A DNA stretch of 64,000 nt from Corydoras sp. C115 (taxonomy: Eukaryota > Chordata > Actinopteri > Siluriformes > Callichthyidae). The stretch covers positions 603,501-667,500 of the forward strand of contig JAFMOC010000193.1 of the NCBI GenBank assembly GCA_019802505.1, given 5' to 3'. The notes under the pieces are model-generated. The model worked only from the letters and a program-made list of their open reading frames with translations. It ran no database searches and was not told where the DNA came from. Shown here piece after piece: positions 1-54,633 of the stretch. The position numbers and the translations under genes are program-made. The number at the start of each line of letters is the position of its first letter. Position 1 is the first letter of the stretch.

Positions 1-17313
<17,313 letters not shown>

Positions 17314-19317
17314 ACGCCTTCCGGATTGGACACCAACCTGCGCTCTGGCGCCGCTCTCTCTCTCTCGGAGCACCGTCACGCCGCCACTCGCTCGCCCCCT
17401 TCCCCTCTTTATTTTATAGATGATATAGAGATATAGATATATATTCATGCACACGGAGCTTCCATTAGGTTTTTTTTCAACCGGCCCCCCGTCAGATCCC
17501 GTGCAGGATTTGAACGGCCGAGCCGGGTTCTGTTCCTAACTCGTACTGACGTTTATTTGCGGCGGGAAAACGCTTTAAATTCCTCGCCGCCGACCACAAG
17601 AGGCTTTTGGAAGCGCTCGCACGCCGGCCGGAGCCATATGTAACCGTAACCCCCCCCGCCGCGCGGCGTACAAAGCATCTCTCTGAATAAGTGGGACCAG
17701 ACCGGCGGGAGGAAACGCTGGCCGGGACGCTCGGGCTCGCTCCTGATTGGCTGCTTGGGGTAGAGGGGGCGAAGGAAGTTAAATGGGGCGCATAGCCTGT
17801 TTTTATTTTTCCCTGGTCCTCCTCCTCATGCTCGTTTGTCTGTTAGGCCACGCCCCCGGCTCAGGGTGTGTCGGGGGTGTGTGTACTGTACGCATCAGGT
17901 GCTCGTTCGTCGTGTCCTTCTCACCGTCGTGTCCTTTGGTTCTGGGACTCTGTCTTCTTTCACCTTCTTTATGGTTCTGTGTTCACCGTTTCACATGTGG
18001 GGGGGGGGGCCTCGAGATGTGGGTTGTTTTTTTTTTTTTTTTTATTTGGGGTGGGGGGGGTGTGTCTTCCTCAGTCTGTCTAACACTGGTCTCAGAATGT
18101 TGTTGTTTTTTTTGTTTTTTATCAGGGAGGGTTTTTATTTTATTATATTATATTATAGATTTTTTTGTCTTTACTCACATGGGACTTTTTCTTTTAATTT
18201 ATACCCATCATGCTTTATTTTCTCATTATTATTATTATTATTATTTCAGGTGGGGGGGGGGGGGGGGTCAGGGGTCAGTTTTCTGCATTTAGTTCTTTTT
18301 GTTTTCATTTCTTTTGTTTTTCCGTCTTTGCTGCTCCGGTTACGTCAGGTCTAATTTTTTTATTTAAATTTTTTTTTTTTTTTTTATTATAATTATTTTT
18401 TTTTTTTGTGAGTAAGGTGTTGAGTCGGTGCCATCTTTTGCTTTTTGTCTGCTCTCGTTTTTGTCCACCACAGGGGTCTTAAATTGTCTAGATTTTCTTG
18501 ATTTTTTTTTATTATTATTATTTTTTGCTCTAAACAAGTGAATTTGCGAAAAAAATGTCCAGCTCTGCGGTTTGGTTTTCTAAACTGTGCAGGCTTCTTT
18601 GTTTACGTGTCCTTCACCGGTCCTCTCGCAGGGTCATGATGCACCGTCTGCAGACCGCTCTCGCGCCTGTCGGTCGGTCAGTTGTCCCTGTCGGTTGTTT
18701 CGTCGCTCTTTCTTTAGGAGGTTGATGTTCACGTTCATATCTACACCGTATCATCGCGTGGGAACACCCCCCCCCCCCCCCCGACTGATCGACTCATTAT
18801 GAGGTTTATCAGAGTTAAAGCTGCATCATGTCATCTTATCAACCTGCAGTTTGGCGACCTCTCTGGTAGAAGTGCGCTACTACAAGCTGCCAAACAGCTT
18901 TTTCATTCGGTGCTTTACTTTTCGCAGTTATCGTGTAAATCGAATTGGGGGGGGGGGTCTAAAAATATTAGAATTAATAGATTTGGGTTTGCAGTGAGGT
19001 CCGTTTAGTTTTGGTGCGGCGGCTCATTTAAAAAGCCGACGTTCGGGCCGCGCGTCCACTCAGGTTTACGTCTTTGTTTCATCACTGAACGTTCCAAGAA
19101 CATTTTTTTTTTATTTTTTATCGTGGTTCTCAGCAGACTGGTGTCTGACCGATGTGAGAGATCATGTGATCATCGGCGCCACCGGCCCGCCGCAGGACGA
19201 CCTCTTTCGGGTGAAAAGTTGTGACACCTACAAGATGAAAGTGAGACACCTGCTGGCTGTGTGAAGCCCTGACACCTGTAGCTGCGGAACCCTTGTGGCT
19301 GTTGTAGTGTCCACACT

Positions 19318-19319
<2 letters not shown>

Positions 19320-19359
<40 letters not shown>
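19320..19359 (+). repeat. (GA)20 microsatellite
   Basis: Uninterrupted GA run in the sptlc2 downstream region. Confidence 0.95.
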
Positions 19360-19365
<6 letters not shown>

Positions 19366-19807
19366 GAGAAACCGAGACGTGACCTTCATTTTTATCTGAA
19401 TGTTTTACTTTATTATTTTTTTATGATTTTTTAAAATCTTTTTGCATAATGATGTTTTTCCGAACACGTTCGTCCTTACGTTTGATTAATGTTCTCTCCC
19501 GCGCTCTGTAGCTGTACAGATTTATTTATTTTAAGCTTTTCTTTTTTTATTATTTTGAATCTTTTTGTGAAAATTTTTTTTTTTTTTTTTTTTTCTTCCC
19601 TCGTGGCGGCTCATCTGTGAGTCCTGCTGATTTCAGTCGTTACGTCCGTGGGTTCCCTCACGCTGCCTGAACCCGACCCAAACGTCCAGCTTTCTGGACA
19701 GAGATGTCCAGATCTGGAACAGACACGAGTGTGAGGGCGGAGTCCGTCAAACGGGTGGAGAAATCCATCGGGTTTGGGTGGACGTCGCCGGACTTGTGAG
19801 TGGGGTC

Positions 19808-20190
19808 TCCCAGGCTTTGGGTGGAGGATGTTTCTCCCAGGTTTTGGGTGGAGGATGTTTCTCCCAGGTTTTGGGTGGAGGACGTGTCTCCCAGGCTTTG
19901 GGTGGAGGACGTGTCTCCCAGGCTTTGGGTGGAGGACGTGTCTCCCAGGCTTTGGGTGGAGGACGTGTCTCCCAGGCTTTGGGTGGAGGACGTGTCTCCC
20001 AGGCTTTGGGTGGAGGACGTGTCTCCCAGGTTTTGGGTGGAGGACGTGTCTCCCAGGCTTTGGGTGGAGGACGTGTCTCCCAGGCTTTGGGTGGAGGACG
20101 TGTCTCCCAGGCTTTGGGTGGAGGACGTGTCTCCCAGGCTTTGGGTGGAGGACGTGTCTCCCAGGCTTTGGGTGGAGGACGGGTCTCTCT
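19808..20190 (+). repeat. Minisatellite C, 27-bp unit, about 14 copies
   Basis: Unit ctcccaggctttgggtgg plus aggacgtgt. 27 is a multiple of 3 and most frames lack stops, so long repetitive open frames appear on both strands. Sits in the candidate sptlc2 3'UTR. The first two units carry gatgttt instead of gacgtgt. Confidence 0.95.
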
Positions 20191-20447
20191 GGGTTTGGGC
20201 TGATGTGGGCGGAGTCTGATGACTGTAGCTTCTGATGGGGGTTGATGAGGGGTCCGGGGCCGATCCGGTTGTTCATTCCGGGTGATTCTCGCTGTTCCGG
20301 GTGATTTGGTTCTGACGTTCTGAGACACCTCTGCGGCGGTTTGCTTTCTTATTCCGATTTTCGATCTAAAAGGCGACTTGTATAATGAGAGAGTTTAAAG
20401 ATGTTCCAGAGTTAATGTTAATAACGATGATTTATTCCACATTACGT

Positions 20448-20453
20448 AATAAA
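20448..20453 (+). terminator. Candidate polyadenylation signal for sptlc2
   Basis: AATAAA hexamer 3.1 kb after the stop codon, preceded by T-rich sequence. Use of this site is not shown by anything in the window. Confidence 0.3.
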
Positions 20454-20499
20454 ACACAGAAAATGAATGACGGAACGTTTGTCCAGCGGATGGTTTTTG

Positions 20500-21229
20500 G
20501 AGGTTCTCCTGTTCGAGTACGTCGTTCATCCATCAAATAGACTTCACATTTTTTTAAATGAACTTCCTCACTATTAAAAATTTAATTAAATCATAAACAC
20601 TGCGGTTAGATGTCCAATTTTAACAACATACCCAATATATATATATATTTATATTCGTTATGTTAAAATGTTCAGTCATTGTGCTTTATGTCGTATTCTT
20701 AGTTCGAATGTTTGTTGTTTTCATTAATTAACTTTTTTTTTTTTTTCTTTATTATGCAAACTGCTGCAAAGAATTGCTGACTGTAGAAGTGCTGGGATAG
20801 GCTTCAGCACCCCTCACACCTCTCTGTGATTCAGACAGTGGGGTGAACAGCTCCCATGCTTGCTCCTGAGTTAACGAAGAAGCAATCTACGAAGCCACAT
20901 CCTCTTGTGACGTCACACATTCCCAAAATGACATCATTTTATGCCCCAAGCCGTCCAATCAGAAGTCTAAAGAGTACAGGGGGCTGCGCTCGGGGTTGCC
21001 AGATTGATTTATTTTAATTCGGACTGAAAAAAATGGAAGCTCTAGGAAGATTCACAGATTATAAAACACATTATATATATATAATCATAAAGGAAAATTT
21101 AGATTTTTAGAAAGAAAATTTAAGTTTAAATTATGCTCACCTCAGAAGCAACTTATATAGATAGATAATTTATGAATTTTTAATCTTTTGCAGGTATTAA
21201 TGAATATATATATATATATATATATATAT
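20500..21229. other. AT-rich intergenic stretch between sptlc2 and ism2
   Basis: No coding signal. Contains a short (AT)n near 20635, T runs near 20735, and a fragment around 20790 (gtgctgggataggcttcagc) typical of decayed fish SINE tails, also seen near 29525. Otherwise nothing recognised. Confidence 0.5.
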
Positions 21230-21498
21230 TCATTATCTTCCGCTTTATCCTCTATTAGGGTTGCGGTGGGGTTCCCCATGCCCATCCAGGGGAGAACGTC
21301 TTGGGCGCTGGGCAGATACACCCAGGACAGGGCGCCAAACCATCGCTGGGCACACACACACTCATTCACACATACACACTATAGGAAACCGGAGAACCCG
21401 GAGGAAACCCACGCAGACACGGGGAGAACATTGAAACTCCACCCAGAACCGGGAATCCCTAGTGCTGAGAGGCGAACGTGCTAAACCACTGAGCAACC
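21230..21498 (-). repeat. SINE with internal deletion, between TA tracts
   Basis: Only clear SINE between the two genes. Preceded and followed by short (TA)n. The tggggcaatttggag segment is deleted. Confidence 0.83.
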
Positions 21499-21832
21499 AT
21501 ATATATATATATATATATAATTATTATAATTATAATTTTTTAAAAGTAAGAACTGTTTATGGCTGTACAAATTTAAAAATACATGATGCGCAGGTTCTTA
21601 GCTACTTTATTATTAATCCACTATTGAGACCCGATGCGTGCCGGTGAGGCGTCTGCATATTTTTGGACAGGTGTATCTTCCGTGTGAACACCTGGATCCT
21701 TCTACGTCATCAACATCCAGGTGAGCTGGAGCGTGAGTTCTGTAATAAACGCCGGGCTGCTTTCCCACGTCCACGTTTTTTTTTAATATAAACTTTGTGT
21801 CGTGTCTCATTCAGGGCGAAGGCTGCAGTTTG

Positions 21833-21858
21833 CCCCCCCCCCCCCCCCCCCCCCCCCC
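21833..21858 (+). repeat. Poly-C run at the edge of the ism2 promoter
   Basis: About 26 consecutive C. G-quadruplex-capable on the opposite strand. Confidence 0.9.
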
Positions 21859-21859
21859 A

Positions 21860-22281
21860 CGCGGGCGGCTTTAATTAACGGCACGTCGGGTCGCCGTCAG
21901 AGGGCACACTCCGGGTTTTAGAGGAGCACTGAGGAGGCGTGTGGTTTGCTCTCAGGATCCGCGCGAGAGGTGGGATTTCGGAGCGGGGCTCTGGCAACCC
22001 TGCGCCGCCGCGACTCGGTGTGCGGAGGTCGGTTTGCGCACACAGCCGTCGAGCCGCGGCGCGTTACGCATGGAGCGACTGGCGCACGGCGCACGGGCAG
22101 CCCGGACTCCCGCACCGCGTTCCGCAGTGCTCCCGGGGAACGTTCTCCACACGGACTCCACCCCGAGGGCCCGTTGGATGGAGTGAGCTTCTGGACTTTT
22201 GGAACCCGAAGAGACGCGACGCGCACCGGCGGAACCCCCCCCCCCCCCTCCCCGGCTCTCCAGAGCGCACCGCCCGCCGCG
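21860..22281 (+). promoter_or_regulatory. GC- and CpG-rich promoter / 5' leader of ism2
   Basis: CpG-dense sequence begins after a run of about 26 C (21833-21858) and continues into ism2 exon 1. No TATA box is evident, consistent with a CpG-island promoter. The transcription start cannot be placed. An upstream ORF lies at 22070-22186. Confidence 0.55.
22070..22186 (+). CDS. Possible upstream ORF in the ism2 leader (38 codons)
   Basis: ATG at 22070 opens a 38-codon frame, beginning MERLAHGARAART, that ends with TGA at 22184-22186, 95 bp before the ism2 ATG. It matters only if the transcript starts upstream of 22070. If so it could dampen ism2 translation. No family resemblance is seen. Confidence 0.25.
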   Translation: MERLAHGARAARTPAPRSAVLPGNVLHTDSTPRARWME

Positions 22282-48081
<25,800 letters not shown>

Positions 48082-48164
48082 TCCCTGCGTAGCAACCGTT
48101 CTGCAATTCCACACCAGCAGGGGGCAGCACCGGCCACTTCTCTTACAGCCCTAACGTCTGCTCC

Positions 48165-48187
48165 CGTATTCCGAATTCGGGAATACG
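48165..48187 (+). repeat. Short hairpin in the ism2 3'UTR
   Basis: cgtattcc-gaattc-gggaatacg, 84 bp after the stop. Too short for a known element. Confidence 0.6.
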
Positions 48188-48938
48188 TTTGTTCCTGCCA
48201 CAGCCACAGTCCATCCATCCTCAGGTCCCTTGACTTTACGCCCTCTAGTGGTGACGTGTTATATTTACGGTGAAAAGAATAATAATAACAGTATTGCAAA
48301 ACGGTGAACGCTATTTTAACGTTGTATTCAGCCCAGCAGTATTACGTTCTCCCGGCGTTGGACGCGGTGTGCTCTGCATTGATTGGGTGGACTGAACAGC
48401 CAATCAGGAAGCCCTGTGTATTATACCACACTATTTTATCCATTTTATACACTCGTCATCCTCCACGCCAGCAGAGGGCATCACCAGCATTTTTTCTCAC
48501 TGCCCCTTTTTTTGTTTTGTTTTTTTTTTGTTTTTTTTATGTTTTTTTTCGTCTCAGAATCGGTGCCCCGGGGTGCGGAGCCTTTCTGGAACCGGTTCTA
48601 GATTCATGTTTCATGAAAGGCATTCCATCCGAGCGGCCGGGGCCCGGCGTGCGGCGCCGCGGAACGCCCCGTTGTTATCTTAACCCCGCGGCACGCCGTT
48701 GGCCCCCGTCCAGCGCCGCCGAGATCGATCCAAACAAATCAAACCCGAGCCCGCGTGGCGTGCGTGCGCACGTGGCAGGGAAAGGTCGCGCACACTGCCC
48801 CCTGTCTGCGGGCAGCGGTCATCACCCGTGCGTGAGGTCCGTGCCTCACCTAGAACCGGGGGTCAGGAACCGGTGCCTCGTAACCCAGACGTGCTTCTTT
48901 AGATGTCCACGTTGTAGCTTGCTTTGTTCCAACATCGG

Positions 48939-49291
48939 GGCGGCACGGTGGCTTAAGTGGTTTGGCATGTTCTCCTCTCAGCACTGGGGATTCCTGCTGC
49001 GAATCCCAATTTGGGTGGAGTTTCCATGTTCTCTCTCTCCCTCCCCCGTGTCCTCGTGGGTTTCCGCCGGGTTCTCCGCTTTCCTCCCACAGTCCTAAAA
49101 CATGGATTCAAGGTGAATCGAATGCTCCAAATTGCCCCATATAGCGTAAGTGTGTGTCCAGTGATAGATTGGCGTCCTGTCCCGGGTGTATCTGCCCAGC
49201 GCCTGAAACGTTCTCCCCTGGATGGGCATGGGGAACCCCCCCCCTCCCCTGCTCGACCCTAATAGAGGATAAAGTGGGAGATAATGGATGG
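48939..49291 (+). repeat. SINE, first of a tandem pair
   Basis: Full head gcggcacggtggcttaagtg. An extra ctctctccctccc insertion in the body. Confidence 0.88.
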
Positions 49292-49292
49292 A

Positions 49293-49622
49293 GGTGGCGT
49301 GGTGGCTTAGTGGTTTAACATGTTCTCCTCTCAGCTTTGGGGATTCCCACTTGGAATCTGAATCTGGGTGAACTTTCCATGTCCTCCCCGTGTCCACGTG
49401 GGTTTCCTCCCACAGTCCAAAAACATGGATCAAGGTCAATTGAATTCTCTAAATTGCCCCATATAGAGTGTGTCTTTGTGAGTGAGAGTGTGTCCAGTGA
49501 TAGATTGCCCCCCTGTCCTGGGTGTATCTGCCCAGCGCCTGAAACGTTCTCCCCTGGACGTTCCCCCCCCCCCCCCCCCCCCCCCCCATTACAGACCCCA
49601 ATAGAGGATAAACGGATGGATG
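49293..49622 (+). repeat. SINE, second of a tandem pair
   Basis: Head ggtggcgtggtggcttagtg follows the tail of the previous copy directly. About 22-C run at 49565-49587. Confidence 0.88.
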
Positions 49623-50320
49623 TTTAAACATCATGGATTAATTTTTTTTGGTTGCTGCTTCATGGAATTATTTATTTTAAGGACGCTGCTGCTGGAGGGC
49701 CATCAGGGTCAAACGCAGACAGGACTTTGGAGAGATCCGCTGAATGTCGGGCGAATCGGTGCCACGCCCCTCGCGCCACGCCCCTCGTTAACACCCATAG
49801 ATCCCAAACAGCTTACCGTATGGTGTCCACATACTTTTGACTGCGTCCCCATAAATCCACATGTGAGCGTCGGAGAGTGGCGTCCGATCACGGGGCCGCG
49901 GTCTCGCCGTCACGGGGGCCCGCCGTCGATCTGCGGAACAAAGGCAGGTCTGTATGGAGCCGCGCGCCGTGGAACCGGGCGGCGGTCCTGAGGACAGGTC
50001 TGGACCTAATCCCGCTCTGATGGGATGTTATTTTAGGAGGCGGAGCTCTGCCTCTCAGCCGGGGGGCGATCCGGAGCTCTGTCTTTGTGAGATGGTGCAG
50101 CAGATTGTTGGGGATTTGCAGAGGAAAGGCGTGGAGACAGGACGCTTCAGCACCGCCGCAGAACACACACAACATCTCAGAAAGACCAGGACAGCATGTC
50201 CTCCACCCACTGATACCCCCCCATCCCCCTCTAATCTGCCTGTTTATTAATTAATTAACGTCTCATTCGCTTTAATCCAGATCTTCATTTTTTTTTATTA
50301 AAAATTATAGTGGAACACCC
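49623..50320. other. Unassigned sequence downstream of ism2
   Basis: Tc1-like end phrase (gtgtccacatacttttgac, 49826). Partly CpG-rich. No exon. Confidence 0.4.
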
Positions 50321-50324
50321 CCCC

Positions 50325-50990
50325 CCCCACACACACGGCCCGCAGAACACCCCGCGAACCCCCCCCGGCCCGCGGAACACCCCCCAGCCCGCGGAACACC
50401 CCCCGGCCCGCGGAACACCCCCGGCCCGCGGAACACCACCCGGCCTGCGGAACACCCCCCCGGCCCGCGGAACACAGCCCCGGCCCGCGGAACACAGCCC
50501 AGCCCGCGGAACACCCCCCCGGCCCGCCGAACACCCCCAGGCCCGCGGAACACCCCCCGGTCTGCGGAACAACGCCCGGTCCGCGGAACACCGCCCGGCC
50601 TGCGGAACACCCCCCCGGCCCGCGGAACACTGCCCGGTCCGTGGAACACCACCCGGCCCGCGGAACATCCCCCGGCCCGCGGAACGGCCCGCGGAACACC
50701 CCACGGAACGCCGCCCAGCCCGCGGAACTCCCCCCCGGCCCGCGGAACACCCCCCCCGGCCCGCGGAAACACACCGCCCGGCCCGCAGAAAACACCCCCC
50801 CGGCCTGCGCAATACCTCCTGGCCCGCGGAAACACCCCCCCCGGCCCGCGGAACACCGCCCGGCCCGCAGAAAACACCCCCCCGGCCTGCGCAATACCTC
50901 CTGGCCCGCGGAACACCCCCCCCGGCCCGCGGAACACCGCCCGGCCCGCAGAAAACACCCCCCCGGCCTGCGCAATACCTCTGCCCGCGG
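50325..50990 (+). repeat. Minisatellite F: GC-rich ~20-bp units with ~82-bp higher-order blocks
   Basis: Words cggcccgcggaacacc with variable C runs. Near 50781, 50863 and 50944 a longer block (gcccgcagaaaacacc..ggcctgcgcaatacct) repeats three times. Produces long Pro/Gly-rich open frames on both strands that are not genes. Confidence 0.93.
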
Positions 50991-51215
50991 CCCGGTTGCT
51001 GCGTTCGGGAACCCTCTGTATGTAAATGTAAGATAGTGGGTGGCCTGTCTGAGGTCAGATGGATTATTGTACAGTATTTATTGTGCTCCGGGGTCCATGA
51101 GACGCTGTGTGGACGCTCTGCTCACGCCCCGACGTCTCGCGTTCTAAAGGGAACGCGCTCGCTCGCTCTCGCACCGCCGTCTGCTCTGTACCTGACGCTG
51201 TGTCGAAAAATTCAT

Positions 51216-51221
51216 AATAAA
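51216..51221 (+). terminator. Candidate polyadenylation signal for ism2
   Basis: AATAAA in unique-looking sequence 3.1 kb after the ism2 stop. No canonical hexamer was noticed closer to the stop, but a variant signal may be used. Confidence 0.3.
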
Positions 51222-51330
51222 TATAACATGGACAATTAACGATGCTTCATTAATTACTCTCTGTCTCACCTTCACTCTGAGGATCAGGACCGTGGACGGA
51301 GGAGGGGTCATTAGGGTGATCATCAAGGCA

Positions 51331-51978
51331 CAGTGGAGATGGGGCTTGCTGGTTTGGCATGTTCTCCTCTCAGCGCTAGGGATTCCCGGTTCGAATCCCA
51401 ATCTGGGTGGAGTTTCCATGTCCTCCCCGTGTCTGCGTGGGTTTCCTCCGGGTTCTCCGGTTTCCTCCCACTGTCTAAAAACATGGATTTAAGGTAAATT
51501 GGATGCTCTAAAATGCCCCAGGGTGGCACGGTGGCTTAGTGGTTGGCATGTTCTCCTCTCAGCGTTGGGGATTCCCAGTTCGATTCCCAATCCGGGTCTC
51601 CCTGTGTCTGTGTGGGTTTCCTCAGGGTTCTCCGGTTTCCTCCCACAGTCCAAAAAACATCTCAAGGTAAATTGAATGCTCCAAATTGCCCCATATAGAG
51701 TGTGTCTGTATGAGTGTGTGTTTTCCCAGCGATAGATTGCCCCCCTGTCCTGGGTGTATCTGCCCAGCGCCCGAAACGTTCTCCCCTGGATGGGCATGGG
51801 GAACCCCCCCCCAGCCCCCCGCGACTTTAGTAGAAGATTAAGCGGAAGATAATGGATGGATGGATAAATTGCCCCATATAGAGTGTGTGTGTGTGAGTGA
51901 GTGTGTGTCCAGTGACAGATTGCCCCCCTGTCCTGGGTGTATCCCCCCCCCCGGACCCTATATAATGAAAGAATGAAT
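51331..51978 (+). repeat. SINE split by a second SINE
   Basis: The outer copy runs to aaaatgcccc (51520) and resumes at aaattgccccatatagag (51866), 3'-truncated near 51978. The inner copy is 51521-51865. Confidence 0.88.
51521..51865 (+). repeat. SINE nested in a SINE
   Basis: Full head gggtggcacggtggcttagt, tail gataatggatggatg. The host's aattgcccc forms the duplication. Confidence 0.88.
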
Positions 51979-52452
51979 CACAGACGCTATAAGAGCCGGG
52001 GGGCGGGGGGTGGGGGGTGGGGGGTGTTTAAATTGTGCTTCATCAGCACCTGACCTGGATTCGGATTTGGCTCCGCCTCTCAGTCCGGAGTTAATGTGGA
52101 CGCAATTAGGTCGTTAGAGCAGCAGATGGTTATGACATCACTAAATACTTATCCACTGATAAGCTGTGAGTATTAACTCTCTCTCTCTCTCTCTCTCTCG
52201 TTTTGGTTCTCTCACGCATTCTGTCTTTCTCGTTGACTTTCTGCCCCCCCCACCCCCCTCTCCCCCCCCTCGCCCCCCCTCGCCCTCAGTACATCTGCCC
52301 TCTGAGATACCCGGAGACATTTGAACTTCCTAATCTTCCTGATCTTAATGGAAATCCCGAGAGCTGATAAGTTCCCCGGATGAATGACCGAATGTTTTGA
52401 GGATTACATCAGCCCCCTGTCACCTCCGCTTCCCAGCCAACACAACGGCCGT

Positions 52453-52456
<4 letters not shown>
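51979..52456. other. Unassigned intergenic sequence
   Basis: G run at 52000-52025, (TC)n at 52178-52199, C runs at 52243-52285. No exon. Confidence 0.45.
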
Positions 52457-52508
<52 letters not shown>

Positions 52509-52517
52509 CACACACAC
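52457..52517 (+). repeat. (CA)n microsatellite
   Basis: CA run with cgca interruptions at its end. Confidence 0.95.
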
Positions 52518-52748
52518 GCTCCCAACAAACTACACACTTCAGGCTGAAGCTTTTATTGCATCTATTAAAGCATGTAAAGGAAAAGATGACTGCTGTAATT
52601 GTATACAGGACACCCAACATCCAAAACAACACGTTCTCAGAGGTCGGCGGAACACGGCGCTCTCGCACTGAGGCTTCAGACGTGTAAGAAACAAAACAGA
52701 GCTTTTAAAACCTTTTATTTGTTAATATTGTCAATACATAGGACTCGC

Positions 52749-53096
52749 CGGCACGGTGGCTTCGTGGTTTGCACGTTCTCCTCTCAGCACTAGAGATTCC
52801 CGGTTCGAATCCCAATCTGGGTGGAGTTTCCATGGTCTCCCCGTGTCTGCGTGGGTTTCCTCCGGGTTCTTTGGTTTCCTCCCACAGTCCAAAAACATGG
52901 ATCAAGTCAATTGAATTCTCCAAATTGCCCCATATAGTGTGTGTGTGTGTGTGAGTGAGTGTGTGCCCAGTGATGGATTGGCGTCCTGTCCTGGGTGTAT
53001 CTGCCCAGCACCCGAGACGTTCTCCCCTGGATGGGCATGGGGAACCCCCCCTCGCAACCCTAATATAGGATAAAGCATTAGATAATGGATGAATGA
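52749..53096 (+). repeat. SINE with perfect 13-bp target duplication
   Basis: acataggactcgc lies at 52736-52748 and 53097-53109. The cleanest insertion in the window; it defines the element's true ends (cggcacggtggc.. to ..gataatggatgaatga). Confidence 0.95.
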
Positions 53097-53246
53097 ACAT
53101 AGGACTCGCATTGAAACATGAATGAGGTGAATTAATGACGGCTCTGATTAAAAGGTCATCAACAAATCCGTCCCCAATCACACTGATGTCCACCAGGTTT
53201 GTACCACAGCCTCATACGTCCATGTTTTTAGTCTCAACTTCAGAAA

Positions 53247-53264
53247 TACATTTACATTTGGTTA

Positions 53265-53299
<35 letters not shown>

Positions 53300-53430
53300 G
53301 TTTTATTTAAAGCAGCTTATGAGTTAATGTTTGGGGTCAGAACACAGGGTTGTCCATGACACCCCGGAGCGATCAGGTTGTCTCAAAAACCCACAATGGT
53401 AACTTCAGTGGACCTGGGAGTTGGGTGATG
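53247..53430 (-). repeat. Third-type SINE, minus copy
   Basis: Complement of the 16158 family: tttacatttggttattt, gtcagaacacagggt, ggtaacttcagtggacc, with a (TTA)n expansion at 53267-53299. Confidence 0.7.
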
Positions 53431-53457
53431 GACCTTGGGATTGCAGGTCCATCACCC
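53423..53457. repeat. 12-bp inverted repeat between two SINE copies
   Basis: gggtgatggacc, 11-nt loop, ggtccatcaccc. Lies where two opposite copies of the third SINE type meet. Confidence 0.8.
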
Positions 53458-53587
53458 CGACCATGGAGTTCTAACGCCCATGCAACACAATGCTGCTCAG
53501 ATGGTTCAAGATCTGGTGATTAGTCCAAAAACCTTTGCTGAAGAACGTCTGTGGCTAATCCCTGTACGTTTTAGTTGGATTCGATTG

Positions 53588-53790
53588 AAGGGGTGTGGTA
53601 GCCCAGTGGTTCGGGTGTTGAGTTATCAATCTGTAAAGGTTGTGGGTTCAAATCCCAGGGCCACTGAAGTTACCAATGTGGTCCTTAAGCAAGACCTTTA
53701 ACCAGGGTTGCTGCATGTAGTTCTGAGTTCTGACCCCAACCAAGTTCTAAGTCGTGTTGGATAAAGATGTAAAAAATTTCCTGATGGGTG
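53588..53790 (+). repeat. Third-type SINE, plus copy
   Basis: ggggtgtggtagcccagtgg head, gggttcaaatcccaggg, ttaccaatgtggtccttaag, tail gtcgtgttggataaag. Confidence 0.8.
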
Positions 53791-54595
53791 GATTTGTCCA
53801 TCTGTCTTGGTGGGTTGTGGTGCCTTCACCCCTGGTCATTAAAGGTTGTAGAAAATGCCCCCGTTGGGTTGTTTTCATCATCAGCTGTTGTGTTTAAGTG
53901 GTGGATCCATTGGAGGTGTGTTGCTCAGTGCACCAGTGGGTTCCTTCTCCTTCAGAACCTAGAAATAGTTCTTCAGTTCTGTGATTATGTGATTATGTTA
54001 TGTTTGTTTGATGTCTCTGGTTGATTTTCTCTGGTCCTCATGTTGGTTAATCTGAACTGAAGTGTTTCTGGTTGTCCGCAGATCAAAATACCAGAATGAG
54101 AACGCTGAAACGTTCTCAAACTCAACACTTTATCCTAACACAGAGCTCCACTAGTCTAATTACAACTACAAACCCCACAATGCAATGCTTCCGGCACCTT
54201 CTTAAGACACGCCCATCGACCTGAGCACCCTGATGCCGGTTGCAGATGGCCTCCTGAGAGCTAACAGCAGAGCTCAGCAGATCCAGGACCGAGTCACGGT
54301 GAGTCAAACCTGACGTTACGGACTCGGAAATAAAGAGCTGGGTTCTCATGATGATGTTCTCATGATGAGGACAGCCAATCAGAACCTTTGTTTAAAAAAT
54401 GCACCAAATTAATTATTTTTTAATTATTAATTAAGTCTTTGTTCTTCCCAAACAAATAACTGCAGTGCACACAGGTGTGTAGACCTGTTTATGGGGGTGA
54501 ATGTCATTTTAAAGGTCAAGTGACCCTTTAGGTTGCCCCTATAACGTAACATGTGTTTGTCATGGAACAGATCAAAAGCACCCAAACCAAACCTC
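53791..54595. other. Unassigned intergenic sequence
   Basis: No exon or element recognised. Confidence 0.4.

Positions 54596-54632
<37 letters not shown>
54596..54632 (+). repeat. (TG)n microsatellite
   Basis: About 18 TG units. Confidence 0.95.

Positions 54633-54633
<1 letters not shown>

Larger units (their letters stand above)
17314..20470 (+). other. Candidate sptlc2 3'UTR and downstream sequence
   Basis: No protein exon is recognisable. The + strand is strongly T- and G-rich from about 17780 to 19600, with long T runs, (GA)n at 19320-19359 and G runs. It contains a 27-bp minisatellite (19808-20190). The first plausible AATAAA downstream of these is at 20448-20453. Open frames here are by-products of T/G richness. 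The extent of the UTR is inference. Confidence 0.45.
48082..51240 (+). other. Candidate ism2 3'UTR and downstream sequence
   Basis: Non-coding. A short hairpin lies at 48165-48187 and T-rich sequence near 48500. GC-rich sequence at 48600-48850 is followed by two tandem SINEs, unassigned sequence with CpG-rich patches (49625-50280) and a GC minisatellite (50325-50990). A unique-looking AT-rich end carries AATAAA at 51216-51221. Whether the transcript spans all of this is inference; human isthmin UTRs are shorter as I recall. Confidence 0.4.

Noticed and set aside
17783..18354. 169-172-codon open frames rich in Phe, Leu and Cys
   Set aside because: T- and G-rich downstream sequence with long homopolymers; overlapping frames and no recognised motif.
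19611..20328. Long open frames on both strands, up to 221 codons, of nine-residue repeats
   Set aside because: They are produced by a 27-bp tandem repeat; a period divisible by three leaves several frames open. No start context, splice pattern or family match.
50285..51239. 309-codon plus-strand and 225-codon minus-strand Pro/Gly/Arg-rich open frames
   Set aside because: Low-complexity GC minisatellite; frames are open on both strands at once, as expected for stop-poor composition.
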